The notes under the pieces: model-generated
Told to the model about the DNA's origin: nothing
The model's input: only the letters and a program-made list of their open reading frames with translations
Database searches by the model: none
Shown here: positions 32,155 to 40,020 of the stretch, piece after piece
How positions within the stretch are numbered: the first letter of the stretch is position 1
Layout: each line of letters begins with the position of its first letter
Position numbers and translations under genes: made by a program
DNA from: Williamsia muralis NBRC 105860
GTDB taxonomy: Bacteria; Actinomycetota; Actinomycetes; Mycobacteriales; Mycobacteriaceae
Assembly: GCF_001598915.1 (NCBI RefSeq)
Contig: NZ_BDAP01000006.1
Coordinates: 248,001 to 312,000, forward strand
Length of the DNA: 64,000 nt
Direction: 5' to 3'

Positions 32155-33092
32155 CCGCGACCATCGACACGCAGAACGCGCCGCAGAGCACCGGTAAGAA
32201 GAAGCCGGCGCTCAGCGAGGGAAAGCGCGCCGAACGCCGGCTGGGGTTGCTGCTGATCGCACCCGCCGTGGTCCTGATGATCCTGGTGACCGGATACCCG
32301 ATCGTGTACGCGTTCTGGCTGAGTCTGCAGAAGGCAAGCCTCTCGGCACCCGGGCAGGACGAGTTCGTCGGGTTCTCGAACTACGCGACCGTGCTGAGCG
32401 ACAGTTACTGGTGGACGGCCTTCAGCGTCACGATGGGCATCACCGTGGTCTCGGTGGTGATCGAGCTGGTGCTGGGCATGGCCATCGCGCTGGTGATGCA
32501 CCGAACCCTGTTCGGCAAGGGCGCGATTCGCACCTTGGTGCTGATCCCTTACGGCATCGTCACCGTGGTCGCCGCGTTCTCGTGGTACTACGCGTGGACG
32601 CCGGACACCGGCTACCTGGCCAATCTGCTGCCCGACGGCACAGCGCCTTTGACGGAGCAGTGGCCCTCGTTGGCGGTGATCGTGTTGGCCGAGGTCTGGA
32701 AGACCACGCCGTTCATGGCGCTACTCCTCCTGGCCGGCCTGGCGCTGGTGCCCGACGACCTGCTCAAGGCCGCACAGATGGACGGCGCCGGAGCGTGGAC
32801 ACGCCTGACGAAGATCATCCTGCCGCTGATGAAGCCGGCGATCCTCGTCGCACTCCTGTTCCGCACCCTGGACGCGTTCCGGGTGTTCGACAACATCTAC
32901 ATCCTCACCCGAGGTAGCAACAACACCTATTCGGTGTCGATGTTGGGCTACGACAACCTCTTCAAGGCATTCAACCTAGGAGTTGGATCAGCGATCAGTG
33001 TGCTCATCTTCCTGTGCGTGGCGATCATCGCCTTCGTCTTCATCAAGCTGTTCGGTGCTTCGGCGCCCGGCTCCGACGCAGAAGGACGGTGA
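32151..33092 (+). CDS. sugA: trehalose ABC transporter permease SugA
   Basis: Inner-membrane permease of the trehalose importer (MalF type), 313 residues. It has six predicted helices, including LLLIAPAVVLMILVTGYPIVYAF and SVLIFLCVAIIAFVFI. The EAA loop that docks to the ATPase reads LLKAAQMDGAGAWTRLTKIILP. A Lys-rich, Gln/Asn-containing N-terminus of about 25 residues is cytoplasmic. The ATGA overlap with lpqY and the 7-base gap to sugB show a single operon. Confidence 0.93.
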   Translation: MTATIDTQNAPQSTGKKKPALSEGKRAERRLGLLLIAPAVVLMILVTGYPIVYAFWLSLQKASLSAPGQDEFVGFSNYATVLSDSYWWTAFSVTMGITVVSVVIELVLGMAIALVMHRTLFGKGAIRTLVLIPYGIVTVVAAFSWYYAWTPDTGYLANLLPDGTAPLTEQWPSLAVIVLAEVWKTTPFMALLLLAGLALVPDDLLKAAQMDGAGAWTRLTKIILPLMKPAILVALLFRTLDAFRVFDNIYILTRGSNNTYSVSMLGYDNLFKAFNLGVGSAISVLIFLCVAIIAFVFIKLFGASAPGSDAEGR

Positions 33093-33099
33093 CTGAGCC

Positions 33100-33930
33100 A
33101 TGAACACTGTGATGGGCCGACGTGTCGGCTGGACCGTCATCAACCTGCTGGTTGTCCTCTACGCACTGATCCCGGTGCTGTGGATCATCAGCTTGTCGTT
33201 CAAGCCACCCGGCTCTGTCAAGGACGGCAAGTTCATCCCGACTTCCTGGACCTGGGAGAACTACACCAGCATCTTCGACACCAGTGCGTTCACCTCGGCG
33301 CTGATCAACTCGATCGGAATCGGGCTGATCACCACGGTGATCGCGGTGACCCTGGGCACGATGGCCGCCTACGCTGTTGCGCGGCTTGACTTCCCGGGCA
33401 AGAAGGCGCTGATCGGCGCAGCCCTGCTGATCGCCATGTTCCCGCAGATCTCGCTGGTGACACCGTTGTTCAACATCGAGCGGCGTCTCGGGCTCTTCGA
33501 CACCTGGGCCGGCCTGATCATCCCGTACATCACCTTCGCGCTGCCGCTGGCGATCTACACGTTGTCCGCGTTCTTCCGTGAGATCCCTTGGGAGCTGGAG
33601 AAAGCCGCGAAGATGGACGGCGCCACCCCGGCTCAGGCCTTCCGCAAGGTGATTGCGCCACTGGCCGCACCGGGCATCGTGACCGCTGCCATCCTCGTGT
33701 TCATCTTCGCCTGGAACGACCTGTTGCTAGCGATCTCGCTGACATCGACGGAGCGTTCGATCACTGCCCCGGTGGCGATTGCGAACTTCACCGGCAGCAG
33801 CCAGTTCGAAGAACCCACGGGATCCATCGCGGCTGCGGCCGTGGTCATCACGATCCCGATCATCATCTTTGTCCTCTTGTTCCAACGTCGTATCGTTGCC
33901 GGTTTGACCTCCGGCGCCGTGAAGGGATAG
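33100..33930 (+). CDS. sugB: trehalose ABC transporter permease SugB
   Basis: Second permease (MalG type), 276 residues, six predicted helices beginning with [22 protein letters not shown]. The EAA loop is [23 protein letters not shown]. Like other MalG-type proteins it ends with a helix and a short basic tail ([17 protein letters not shown]). It forms a heterodimer with SugA. It sits 7 bases after sugA and 3 bases before sugC. Confidence 0.93.
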   Translation: MNTVMGRRVGWTVINLLVVLYALIPVLWIISLSFKPPGSVKDGKFIPTSWTWENYTSIFDTSAFTSALINSIGIGLITTVIAVTLGTMAAYAVARLDFPGKKALIGAALLIAMFPQISLVTPLFNIERRLGLFDTWAGLIIPYITFALPLAIYTLSAFFREIPWELEKAAKMDGATPAQAFRKVIAPLAAPGIVTAAILVFIFAWNDLLLAISLTSTERSITAPVAIANFTGSSQFEEPTGSIAAAAVVITIPIIIFVLLFQRRIVAGLTSGAVKG

Positions 33931-33933
33931 CCA

Positions 33934-35106
33934 ATGGCCGAAATCGTGCTGGACAAGGTGAGCAAGAAGTACCCGGACGGTTCTGTGGCCGTCAACGACG
34001 TCGACATCACCATCGCCGACGGCGAGTTCATCATCCTGGTGGGCCCGTCGGGTTGTGGAAAGTCCACCACCCTCAACATGATCGCCGGTCTGGAGGACAT
34101 CTCCTCCGGTGAACTCCGCATCGCGGGAGAACGGGTCAACGAGAAGGCACCGAAGGACCGCGACATCGCGATGGTGTTCCAGTCTTACGCGCTGTACCCG
34201 CACATGACGGTGCGTGACAACATCGCGTTCCCGCTGACCCTGGCGAAGATGCCCAAGGCCGAGATCTCGCAGAAGGTCGACGAGGCAGCGCGCATCCTCG
34301 ACCTCGGTCAGTACCTCGACCGCAAGCCGGCCAACCTCTCCGGTGGTCAACGGCAGCGGGTGGCCATGGGCCGCGCGATCGTGCGCTCTCCCAAGGCGTT
34401 CCTGATGGACGAGCCGCTGTCGAACCTCGATGCGAAGCTGCGTGTGCAGACCCGTACCGAGATCGCCCAGCTGCAGCAGCGTCTCGGCACCACCACGGTC
34501 TACGTCACCCACGACCAGACCGAGGCCATGACCCTCGGCGACCGGGTTGTGGTCCTGCGCGCCGGCCTGGTGCAGCAGATCGGTTCTCCGCAGGAGCTCT
34601 ACAACCGGCCGTCGAACCTGTTCGTCGCCGGGTTCATCGGCTCGCCGGCCATGAACTTCCTGCCCGGACGCCTCACCCAGAACGGCATCGAAACCGCGAT
34701 CGGTGAGGTGGCGGTCAGCGATATGCGGCGAGTGGTGGAGAACGCCAAACATGCTCGCAGCAATGGCGAGGTACTCATCGGCATCCGGCCGGAGCACTTC
34801 GAAGATGCTCGTCTGGTCGACCCACTGGCGCGGTCCAAGGGAGCCACCTTCACCGTGCAGATCAGCGTGCTCGAGTCGATGGGCTCGGACAACTACGCGC
34901 ACTTCACCGTCGAGGGCGGGCAGTCGTCCGCCAAGGCGCTTGCGGACATCGCGGCGGATGCCGGTGCGCAGATGGGTAGTGGCCAACTGATCGCCCGCCT
35001 CTCACCGGAATCCAACATCGGCAAGGGGCAGCAGGCAGAGCTCTTCTACGACACCTCCAAGGTGTCGGTGTTCGATCAGGCGAGCGGTCACAACCTCAGC
35101 CTGTAG
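33934..35106 (+). CDS. sugC: trehalose ABC transporter ATPase SugC
   Basis: ATPase of the importer, MalK/UgpC type, 390 residues. Walker A GPSGCGKST, Q-loop MVFQSYALYPHM, signature LSGGQRQRVAMGRA, Walker B FLMDEPLSNLD and the switch histidine in VTHDQTEAMTLGD are intact. The C-terminal 130 residues form the OB/TOBE regulatory domain, including IGIRPEHFED. Two copies would drive SugA-SugB. A strong hairpin terminator follows 18 bases after the stop. Confidence 0.94.
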   Translation: MAEIVLDKVSKKYPDGSVAVNDVDITIADGEFIILVGPSGCGKSTTLNMIAGLEDISSGELRIAGERVNEKAPKDRDIAMVFQSYALYPHMTVRDNIAFPLTLAKMPKAEISQKVDEAARILDLGQYLDRKPANLSGGQRQRVAMGRAIVRSPKAFLMDEPLSNLDAKLRVQTRTEIAQLQQRLGTTTVYVTHDQTEAMTLGDRVVVLRAGLVQQIGSPQELYNRPSNLFVAGFIGSPAMNFLPGRLTQNGIETAIGEVAVSDMRRVVENAKHARSNGEVLIGIRPEHFEDARLVDPLARSKGATFTVQISVLESMGSDNYAHFTVEGGQSSAKALADIAADAGAQMGSGQLIARLSPESNIGKGQQAELFYDTSKVSVFDQASGHNLSL

Positions 35107-35123
35107 TAGTACCGATCGACAGT

Positions 35124-35153
35124 CGAGCCCGGCGGGTCATCCCGCCGGGCTCG
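35124..35153 (+). terminator. strong hairpin terminator of lpqY-sugABC
   Basis: A perfect 13-base-pair stem (35124-35136 with 35141-35153) closes a TCAT loop. It is GC-rich with no T-run, as is common in actinobacteria. It can also stop leftward transcription coming from the minus-strand pair at 35212-36796. Confidence 0.8.
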
Positions 35154-35160
35154 CTGCGTT

Positions 35161-35180
35161 GTAGATGCGTGTAGATGCGT
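35161..35180. repeat. perfect tandem duplication of a decamer
   Basis: GTAGATGCGT occurs twice in direct succession just after the sugC terminator, with further TGCGTTGT fragments on both sides. It looks like a recent slippage duplication in non-coding DNA. No function is evident. Confidence 0.75.
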
Positions 35181-35211
35181 TGTGGACAGGGCGCGTGGGC
35201 AACGCGTGCGA

Positions 35212-36075
35212 TCAGGTCGACTTACGCCTGCGACGGGAATGTTCACGCAGCTCGTCGATGATCGCTTCGTCCCAGATGTGCTTGCGTACCAAGCGGTATC
35301 GTTCCGAGGCCAGCCACAGATAGAGCTCGGCGTCGCTCGTCACCTCGGGAAGTATCTCGGCGCGCCGAGCCATCCGCACCACCGGCAGGAACTCCTCGCC
35401 GAACCACCGACGGGCGACCTCCACCCGGCTCAGGAACGTGCCGATCTCCTGGCTGAGCCGAAACCCCCAGGCCTCCACGTTCTCGGCGCACTCGGCGTAG
35501 TCGAAGGGGTCCTCGAACGAAATGGCCTCGCGTTGCTTGCCTTCCAGCGGGACCCGGGACAAGAACAGACGCCGATGGTCCTTGAGGACAAGATCGGATC
35601 GAGCGGTGATGCCCTCGGGGGAGATGCGGGTGTGGATCACGGTCACGTATGCGTCGATGGTCGTGAAATGGCGGGAGATCGCGATCGAGACGCGGTGGTG
35701 CCCGTCGATGACGAAGTGCATGTCGCCGATGCGGTAGAGCTGCACCGGCGGTACGGATTCACCGCGCCGCTGGGCGGTGGCAAGGCGCTGCCAACGCTCG
35801 CGTACGCGGGCCGACGTGGGCCGGAAGTAGCGGTCGAAGTCGCGGGTGCGGTCCACGCTGCCGACGATCGTGGAGACCTCGACAACGGTGAGCCCGAGGA
35901 ACGTCTCGCCCGTCTTACCCAGGGCCGCAACGACTTCGTCGAACGGCAAGACCGTGTTGACGTCTGCGGGTTGGCGGGTGAGCCAGGCCGACAGACGCGC
36001 CAGCTCGGCTCGTCTGCGTTGCCTGCTGAAGTCGTTCTCGGCGTCGGCGCTGGGAAAACCGGTGTCACGCGCCAT
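35212..36075 (-). CDS. ParB-like nuclease domain protein
   Basis: A 287-residue cytoplasmic protein. The middle carries a ParB/Srx-type core, with VPPVQLYRIGDMHFVIDGHHRVSIAISRHF, where GHHR replaces the GERR of classical ParB. There is no ParB helix-turn-helix or dimerisation domain and no ParA neighbour, so it is not the segregation protein. Free-standing ParB/Srx folds can bind or hydrolyse nucleotides such as CTP. The C-terminal half (about 100 residues, rich in Arg, Trp and Leu) matches nothing I recognise. It overlaps the upstream phosphoesterase gene by 11 bases, so the two probably act together. It lies inside an otherwise conserved sugC-corA interval. Confidence 0.75.
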   Translation of the reverse strand: MARDTGFPSADAENDFSRQRRRAELARLSAWLTRQPADVNTVLPFDEVVAALGKTGETFLGLTVVEVSTIVGSVDRTRDFDRYFRPTSARVRERWQRLATAQRRGESVPPVQLYRIGDMHFVIDGHHRVSIAISRHFTTIDAYVTVIHTRISPEGITARSDLVLKDHRRLFLSRVPLEGKQREAISFEDPFDYAECAENVEAWGFRLSQEIGTFLSRVEVARRWFGEEFLPVVRMARRAEILPEVTSDAELYLWLASERYRLVRKHIWDEAIIDELREHSRRRRKST

Positions 36076-36796
36076 GGCGTCTCCGGTGTATCCGGATCCC
36101 GGTTCCGCCGGGCTCGATGTCGAACAGGCAGTAGCCGACGGTGTTCAGCGAGAGTGTGCTGCGGCGCAGGGTCTTGCCCGGGATCGTCTTGAGCAGGATG
36201 GTGTGATCCATCGGGGTCTGGCCGTGGGGATGGATGTGGCCATGGAGCAGGAGCTGTGGACGCAACCGGTAGACCAGCGGGAGGAAACAGCGGAACCCGC
36301 GATGCGGGCCGTCTTCGGCGTCCCCGATGCCGCGCGCCGGACTGTGCGTGAGCAGGATGTCGACAGCCGACTTCCCGGGCATCATCCGATACGCGAAGCG
36401 GCGCAAGGCCAGTCGATTGGCCCGTTGACGCTGGGCCGCCTCCCGGTACTGATTGGGGCCGTCGTTGTAGCGGATACAGCCACCCAGTCCGGCAATGCGC
36501 ACACCGGCCACCGTGACGATGCGGCCGTCGGCGTTCACCGCGCCCTCGGGCCCCGGATCGCGGACCGGCAACCCGGCCTCGGTCCAGCCCGCCCTGGTCT
36601 TCTTGAAGCCGGACAGGTCCCGGTCGTGGTTGCCGGGTACAAACACGCACGGAACACCGAAATGGGCCATGAGCTTCTCGAGATAATCGAAGGGCAGGTC
36701 ACCGGCAGCGACGATCAGGTCGGGCGCCAACTCCTCGGCAACCCCGTAGTAGAGGCTGTCGACGACCTCGTCCGATACCGAAAGCACACGCACCAC
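36065..36796 (-). CDS. calcineurin-like metallophosphoesterase
   Basis: A 243-residue metallophosphoesterase. Motif II is AAGDLPFDYL, motif III VFVPGNHDRD, motif IV LLTHSPARG and motif V LLLHGHIHPHG. Motif I reads VSDEVVDSLYYG, so the usual DxH is replaced and the first metal site lacks its histidine. This is a recognised variation in some bacterial subfamilies. There is no signal peptide. Possible substrates include nucleotides, cyclic nucleotides or phosphoproteins. GTG 36796 opens the frame, 82 bases divergent from the SUFU gene. The overlap with the ParB-like gene suggests a two-protein unit. Confidence 0.85.
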   Translation of the reverse strand: MVRVLSVSDEVVDSLYYGVAEELAPDLIVAAGDLPFDYLEKLMAHFGVPCVFVPGNHDRDLSGFKKTRAGWTEAGLPVRDPGPEGAVNADGRIVTVAGVRIAGLGGCIRYNDGPNQYREAAQRQRANRLALRRFAYRMMPGKSAVDILLTHSPARGIGDAEDGPHRGFRCFLPLVYRLRPQLLLHGHIHPHGQTPMDHTILLKTIPGKTLRRSTLSLNTVGYCLFDIEPGGTGIRIHRRRHGA

Positions 36797-36866
36797 GCCT
36801 TCGACCCTAGACGCGGCCGGGTGATGACGCGCCGAAGACCGCGATTACGGGTCAGATGAGGGGGAT

Positions 36867-36881
36867 TACCCTGAGCGTGTG
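36867..36881 (+). promoter_or_regulatory. leaderless promoter of the SUFU gene
   Basis: TACCCT at 36867-36872 is followed by 6 bases and the GTG at 36879. There is no Shine-Dalgarno sequence. Confidence 0.55.
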
Positions 36882-37490
36882 AGCGAGTCGGAGTCGTCGG
36901 TGATCGATCGGGTGGCGGCGCACCTGCGTGAGATGTTCGACGACGTCGAACCCCAGCGGGCGTCGGTCACCTTCCTCGGGCTCGAATCGATTGACGTCCT
37001 TCGTTTTTCGATCGTGCCGGACAGCGTGGCGTACGTGTCGCTCGGCTGCAGCCGGCATCCGATGGGGGAACCGGACCAGCTGATCGTCGACCCGACGGCG
37101 GGGCCCCGGGCGGAGGTATTGGTCCGGATGCGTCTGTCCGATGCCTCAGCGCGGTCCACACAGCTGCGCGGGCTGCACCGCACGGTCGCGATGCTGGCCG
37201 CGGCGCCGGCGGTAGAAGGGTTGGTCTTGACCGCCGATGCGCTGATCGATCTCGGCGAACCCCTCTGGGAAGGGGCGACCTTCACAGCCGTCGTACTCGA
37301 GGACGACAAGATCGCGCCGTGCGAGATACCCGGTGACCTCGAAGACGTGCATTTCTTCCGGGCGATCCCCGTCACGGCAAACGAGGCGGCGTGGGTCCGG
37401 CTCAAAGGTGTGGACGCACTCCGCGCAGCGTGGACCGAAGCGGGGATCGACGTGAACGACCCCGTCAGGGCAGGCGCCACCATCGGTTGA
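36879..37490 (+). CDS. suppressor-of-fused (SUFU) domain protein
   Basis: A 203-residue soluble protein with the bacterial SUFU fold: VIDRVAAHLREMFDD, VSLGCSRHPM, GPRAEVLVRMRL, TFTAVVLEDDKI and VHFFRAIPVTANEAAWVRLKG. Some bacterial SUFU-domain proteins serve as immunity proteins to secreted toxins, while many are orphans of unknown use. No toxin or secretion gene lies nearby, so an immunity role cannot be claimed. It starts at GTG 36879 with a leaderless promoter and converges on corA with a 27-base gap. Confidence 0.8.
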   Translation: MSESESSVIDRVAAHLREMFDDVEPQRASVTFLGLESIDVLRFSIVPDSVAYVSLGCSRHPMGEPDQLIVDPTAGPRAEVLVRMRLSDASARSTQLRGLHRTVAMLAAAPAVEGLVLTADALIDLGEPLWEGATFTAVVLEDDKIAPCEIPGDLEDVHFFRAIPVTANEAAWVRLKGVDALRAAWTEAGIDVNDPVRAGATIG

Positions 37491-37517
37491 CCGTCGGCCG
37501 CGGGCCCGGGCGCATGG

Positions 37518-38585
37518 TCACAGCCAGTGATTTCGCCGGAACGTCCGCCAGAGTCCCACGCAGATCGTGGCCAGCAAGGTCAGCACCACGAAGTAGCCGT
37601 ACTTCCAGTGCAGTTCCGGGATGTTGTCGAAGTTCATCCCGTAGATACCCGCGATCATCGTGGGCACCGACGCGATCGCCACCCATGCCGAGATCTTGCG
37701 CATGTCGGTGTTCTGCTGGATACCGACCTTGGCCAATGCGGCGTCGATCAGCGATGTCAGGACCTCGTCATAACTCGCGATCCGCTCGTTCACGCTGGTG
37801 TGATGGTCCTGGACGTCGCGGAAATAGCGCCGTACCTCTTTCGGGATCAGCTTGTCCTCGGACGAGGTGAGCCGGCGCAGCGCCGCGTCGAGTGGGTCGA
37901 CGGCCCGTCGCAGCTCCATGACCTCACGCTTGAGGAGGTAAACGGGTTCGATCTCGATCCGGCGGCCGGGCGAGAAGACGTTCTCTTCGAGCGCATCGAC
38001 GTCGAACTCCACGGCGGTGGTGACGTCGACATAGGTGTCGACCACATGGTCGGCCACGGCATGCATCACCGCGGTGGGCCCCAGAGCCAGGCGCTCGGGA
38101 AGTTCCTCGAGTTGCTTGCGAACCCCAGAAAGCCCCGTGTGGTCACCGTGACGCACCGTGATCACGAACTCGTTGCCCGCCATCACCATGATCTCGCCGG
38201 TCTCGACGACCTCGTTCGCCACCTGTAAAGATTCGTGGGCAACGTATTTGACGGTCTTCAGTACCAGGAACAACGTGTTGTCGTATTGCTCCAGTTTCGG
38301 CCGCTGATGGGCTTGCACAGCGTCTTCGACCATCAGTTCGTGCAGGCCGAACGTGTTGGCCACCCCTTCCATCTGCCGGCTGTCGGGGGAGTGCAGACCC
38401 ACCCACACGTAGCCCCGTCCGGTGGAGCGCACCTCGTCGAGGGCGTGACTGAACGTGCGCAGCCCCGGCAGGCGTTTGCCGTCGACGTACACCGCACAGT
38501 CGACGACTGCACGCGACGGCGGGATGGGCACCCTGGAGGAGGGTTTGCCTGGTGTGCTGGTACGCAGATGCGGCCGTGGCGGCAT
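37518..38585 (-). CDS. corA: magnesium/cobalt transporter CorA
   Basis: CorA-type divalent cation channel, 355 residues, working as a pentamer in the membrane. The soluble alpha/beta N-domain and long stalk helix end in two C-terminal helices. Between them is the selectivity signature YGMNFDNIPEL, followed by YFVVLTLLATICVGLW and a basic end. The ATG at 38585 has GGGAGG 4 bases upstream. From memory, M. tuberculosis corA (Rv1239c) also follows sugC. Two other genes near here (27.0-28.9 kb) also point to magnesium handling. No magnesium riboswitch was seen in the 241 bases upstream. Confidence 0.93.
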   Translation of the reverse strand: MPPRPHLRTSTPGKPSSRVPIPPSRAVVDCAVYVDGKRLPGLRTFSHALDEVRSTGRGYVWVGLHSPDSRQMEGVANTFGLHELMVEDAVQAHQRPKLEQYDNTLFLVLKTVKYVAHESLQVANEVVETGEIMVMAGNEFVITVRHGDHTGLSGVRKQLEELPERLALGPTAVMHAVADHVVDTYVDVTTAVEFDVDALEENVFSPGRRIEIEPVYLLKREVMELRRAVDPLDAALRRLTSSEDKLIPKEVRRYFRDVQDHHTSVNERIASYDEVLTSLIDAALAKVGIQQNTDMRKISAWVAIASVPTMIAGIYGMNFDNIPELHWKYGYFVVLTLLATICVGLWRTFRRNHWL

Positions 38586-38813
38586 GGCACCTCCCTTGTC
38601 TGTGCGTGGCGAAAGTCCACGGGGGATGCTACGCCCGGAACCGTGACGCCCGCCGATTCCGGCGGTTGCGCGGGGCCCCGCCAGCGGGATTGCGTCTGGA
38701 TCATCGGTGCTGGTTGATGTCGAATCGGTGGAGTGCGGGCTGCGAACACGTCACGACCACCCAAGACAACCTCACGACTACCAGGTATGGCCGTGAGAGC
38801 TTTTGGGTTGAAG

Positions 38814-38829
38814 TAGCGTGATCGGCGTG
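38814..38829 (+). promoter_or_regulatory. leaderless promoter of the malic enzyme gene
   Basis: TAGCGT at 38814-38819, then 7 bases, then GTG at 38827. No Shine-Dalgarno sequence is present. It excludes the GTG at 38818, which lies within the -10 box itself. Confidence 0.5.
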
Positions 38830-40020
38830 ACTGACCTGATGGGCAGTGAACTGCCCGCCCCCGACGCCGACGCATCGACAATCACCCGCGACGAGATCTT
38901 CGCCGGCCATGAGGGTGGCAAATTGTCCGTGAGTATCACCTCGCCGCTCGACACCAAGCGTGCTCTGTCGATCGCCTACACACCCGGCGTCGCCGAGGTG
39001 TCCCGCGCCATCGCGGCCGACCCCGAATTGGCCCGGCGCTACACCTGGACCAATCGTCTCGTCGCGGTGGTCAGCGACGGCAGTGCGGTGCTGGGGCTCG
39101 GTGACATCGGTCCGAGCGCCTCACTGCCCGTCATGGAGGGCAAGTCGGCGCTGTTCAAGAACTTCGCCGGGCTCGACTCGATCCCCCTGGTGCTCAGCAC
39201 CAAGGACCCCGACGAGATCGTCGAGACGCTGATCCGCCTGCGGCACTCCTTCGGTGCGGTGAACCTCGAGGACATCTCGGCACCGCGGTGTTTCGAGATC
39301 GAGAAGCGGGTGATCGAAGCCCTTGACTGTCCGGTCATGCACGACGATCAGCACGGCACCGCCATCGTGGTGCTCGCCGCGCTGAAGGCGGCCACCAAGC
39401 TGCTGAAGAAGGACCGCAGTGCCCTCAAGATCGTCATCTCGGGGTGCGGCGCTGCCGGCGTGGCCTGCGCCAACATCCTGCTCGCCGACGGCATCGCCGA
39501 CGTCACGGTGATCGACAGCAAGGGCATCGTGCACAGTGGCCGCGACAACCTGCACGACGTCAAGGTCGACATGGCCGGGCGCACCAACCCCGACGGCAGG
39601 ACCGGATCGTTGTCGGACGCCCTCGTCGACGCCGATGTGTTCCTGGGGGTGAGTGCCGGAAAGGTGCCCGAGGAGGCCCTCGCGACGATGAACTCCGATG
39701 CGATCATCTTCGCTCTGTCCAATCCTGACCCCGAGGTCCATCCCGACGTCGCACGCAAGTACGCGGCAGTGGTCGCCACGGGTCGCAGTGACTTCCCGAA
39801 CCAGATCAACAATGTGCTGGCCTTCCCCGGAGTGTTCCGTGGAGCGCTCGATGCGGGCGCACGACGCATCACCGAGGAGATGAAGTTGGCGGCCGCCGAC
39901 GCGATCGTCGAGGTCCTCGGCGATGACCTGTCCGCAGAGATGATCGTGCCGAGCCCGCTGGACCCCCGAGTGGCACCTGCGGTCGCCGACGCGGTTGCCA
40001 GGGTGGCCAAGCAAGAGTGA
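38827..40020 (+). CDS. NAD(P)-dependent malic enzyme, short type
   Basis: Oxidatively decarboxylates malate to pyruvate and carbon dioxide. The 397-residue length is the short bacterial type, unlike the roughly 550-residue Mez of M. tuberculosis. Visible motifs are SIAYTPGVAEVSRAI, LGDIGPSASLPVMEGKSALFK, VNLEDISAPRCFEIE with the metal ligands, MHDDQHGTAIV, and the Rossmann glycines in IVISGCGAAGVA. It occupies the position held by mdh in M. tuberculosis (after corA, before lpqZ; from memory). GTG 38827 fits the promoter; ATG 38839 is an alternative. It overlaps lpqZ by 4 bases (GTGA). Confidence 0.92.
   Translation: MTDLMGSELPAPDADASTITRDEIFAGHEGGKLSVSITSPLDTKRALSIAYTPGVAEVSRAIAADPELARRYTWTNRLVAVVSDGSAVLGLGDIGPSASLPVMEGKSALFKNFAGLDSIPLVLSTKDPDEIVETLIRLRHSFGAVNLEDISAPRCFEIEKRVIEALDCPVMHDDQHGTAIVVLAALKAATKLLKKDRSALKIVISGCGAAGVACANILLADGIADVTVIDSKGIVHSGRDNLHDVKVDMAGRTNPDGRTGSLSDALVDADVFLGVSAGKVPEEALATMNSDAIIFALSNPDPEVHPDVARKYAAVVATGRSDFPNQINNVLAFPGVFRGALDAGARRITEEMKLAAADAIVEVLGDDLSAEMIVPSPLDPRVAPAVADAVARVAKQE

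Noticed and set aside
38818-38820. GTG 38818 as the malic enzyme start
   Set aside because: It lies inside the TAGCGT -10 box; GTG 38827 or ATG 38839 fits the promoter better.
38586-38826. Possible magnesium riboswitch upstream of corA
   Set aside because: The 241-base divergent region is short and no M-box-like helices could be assembled. CorA has a plain GGGAGG start.
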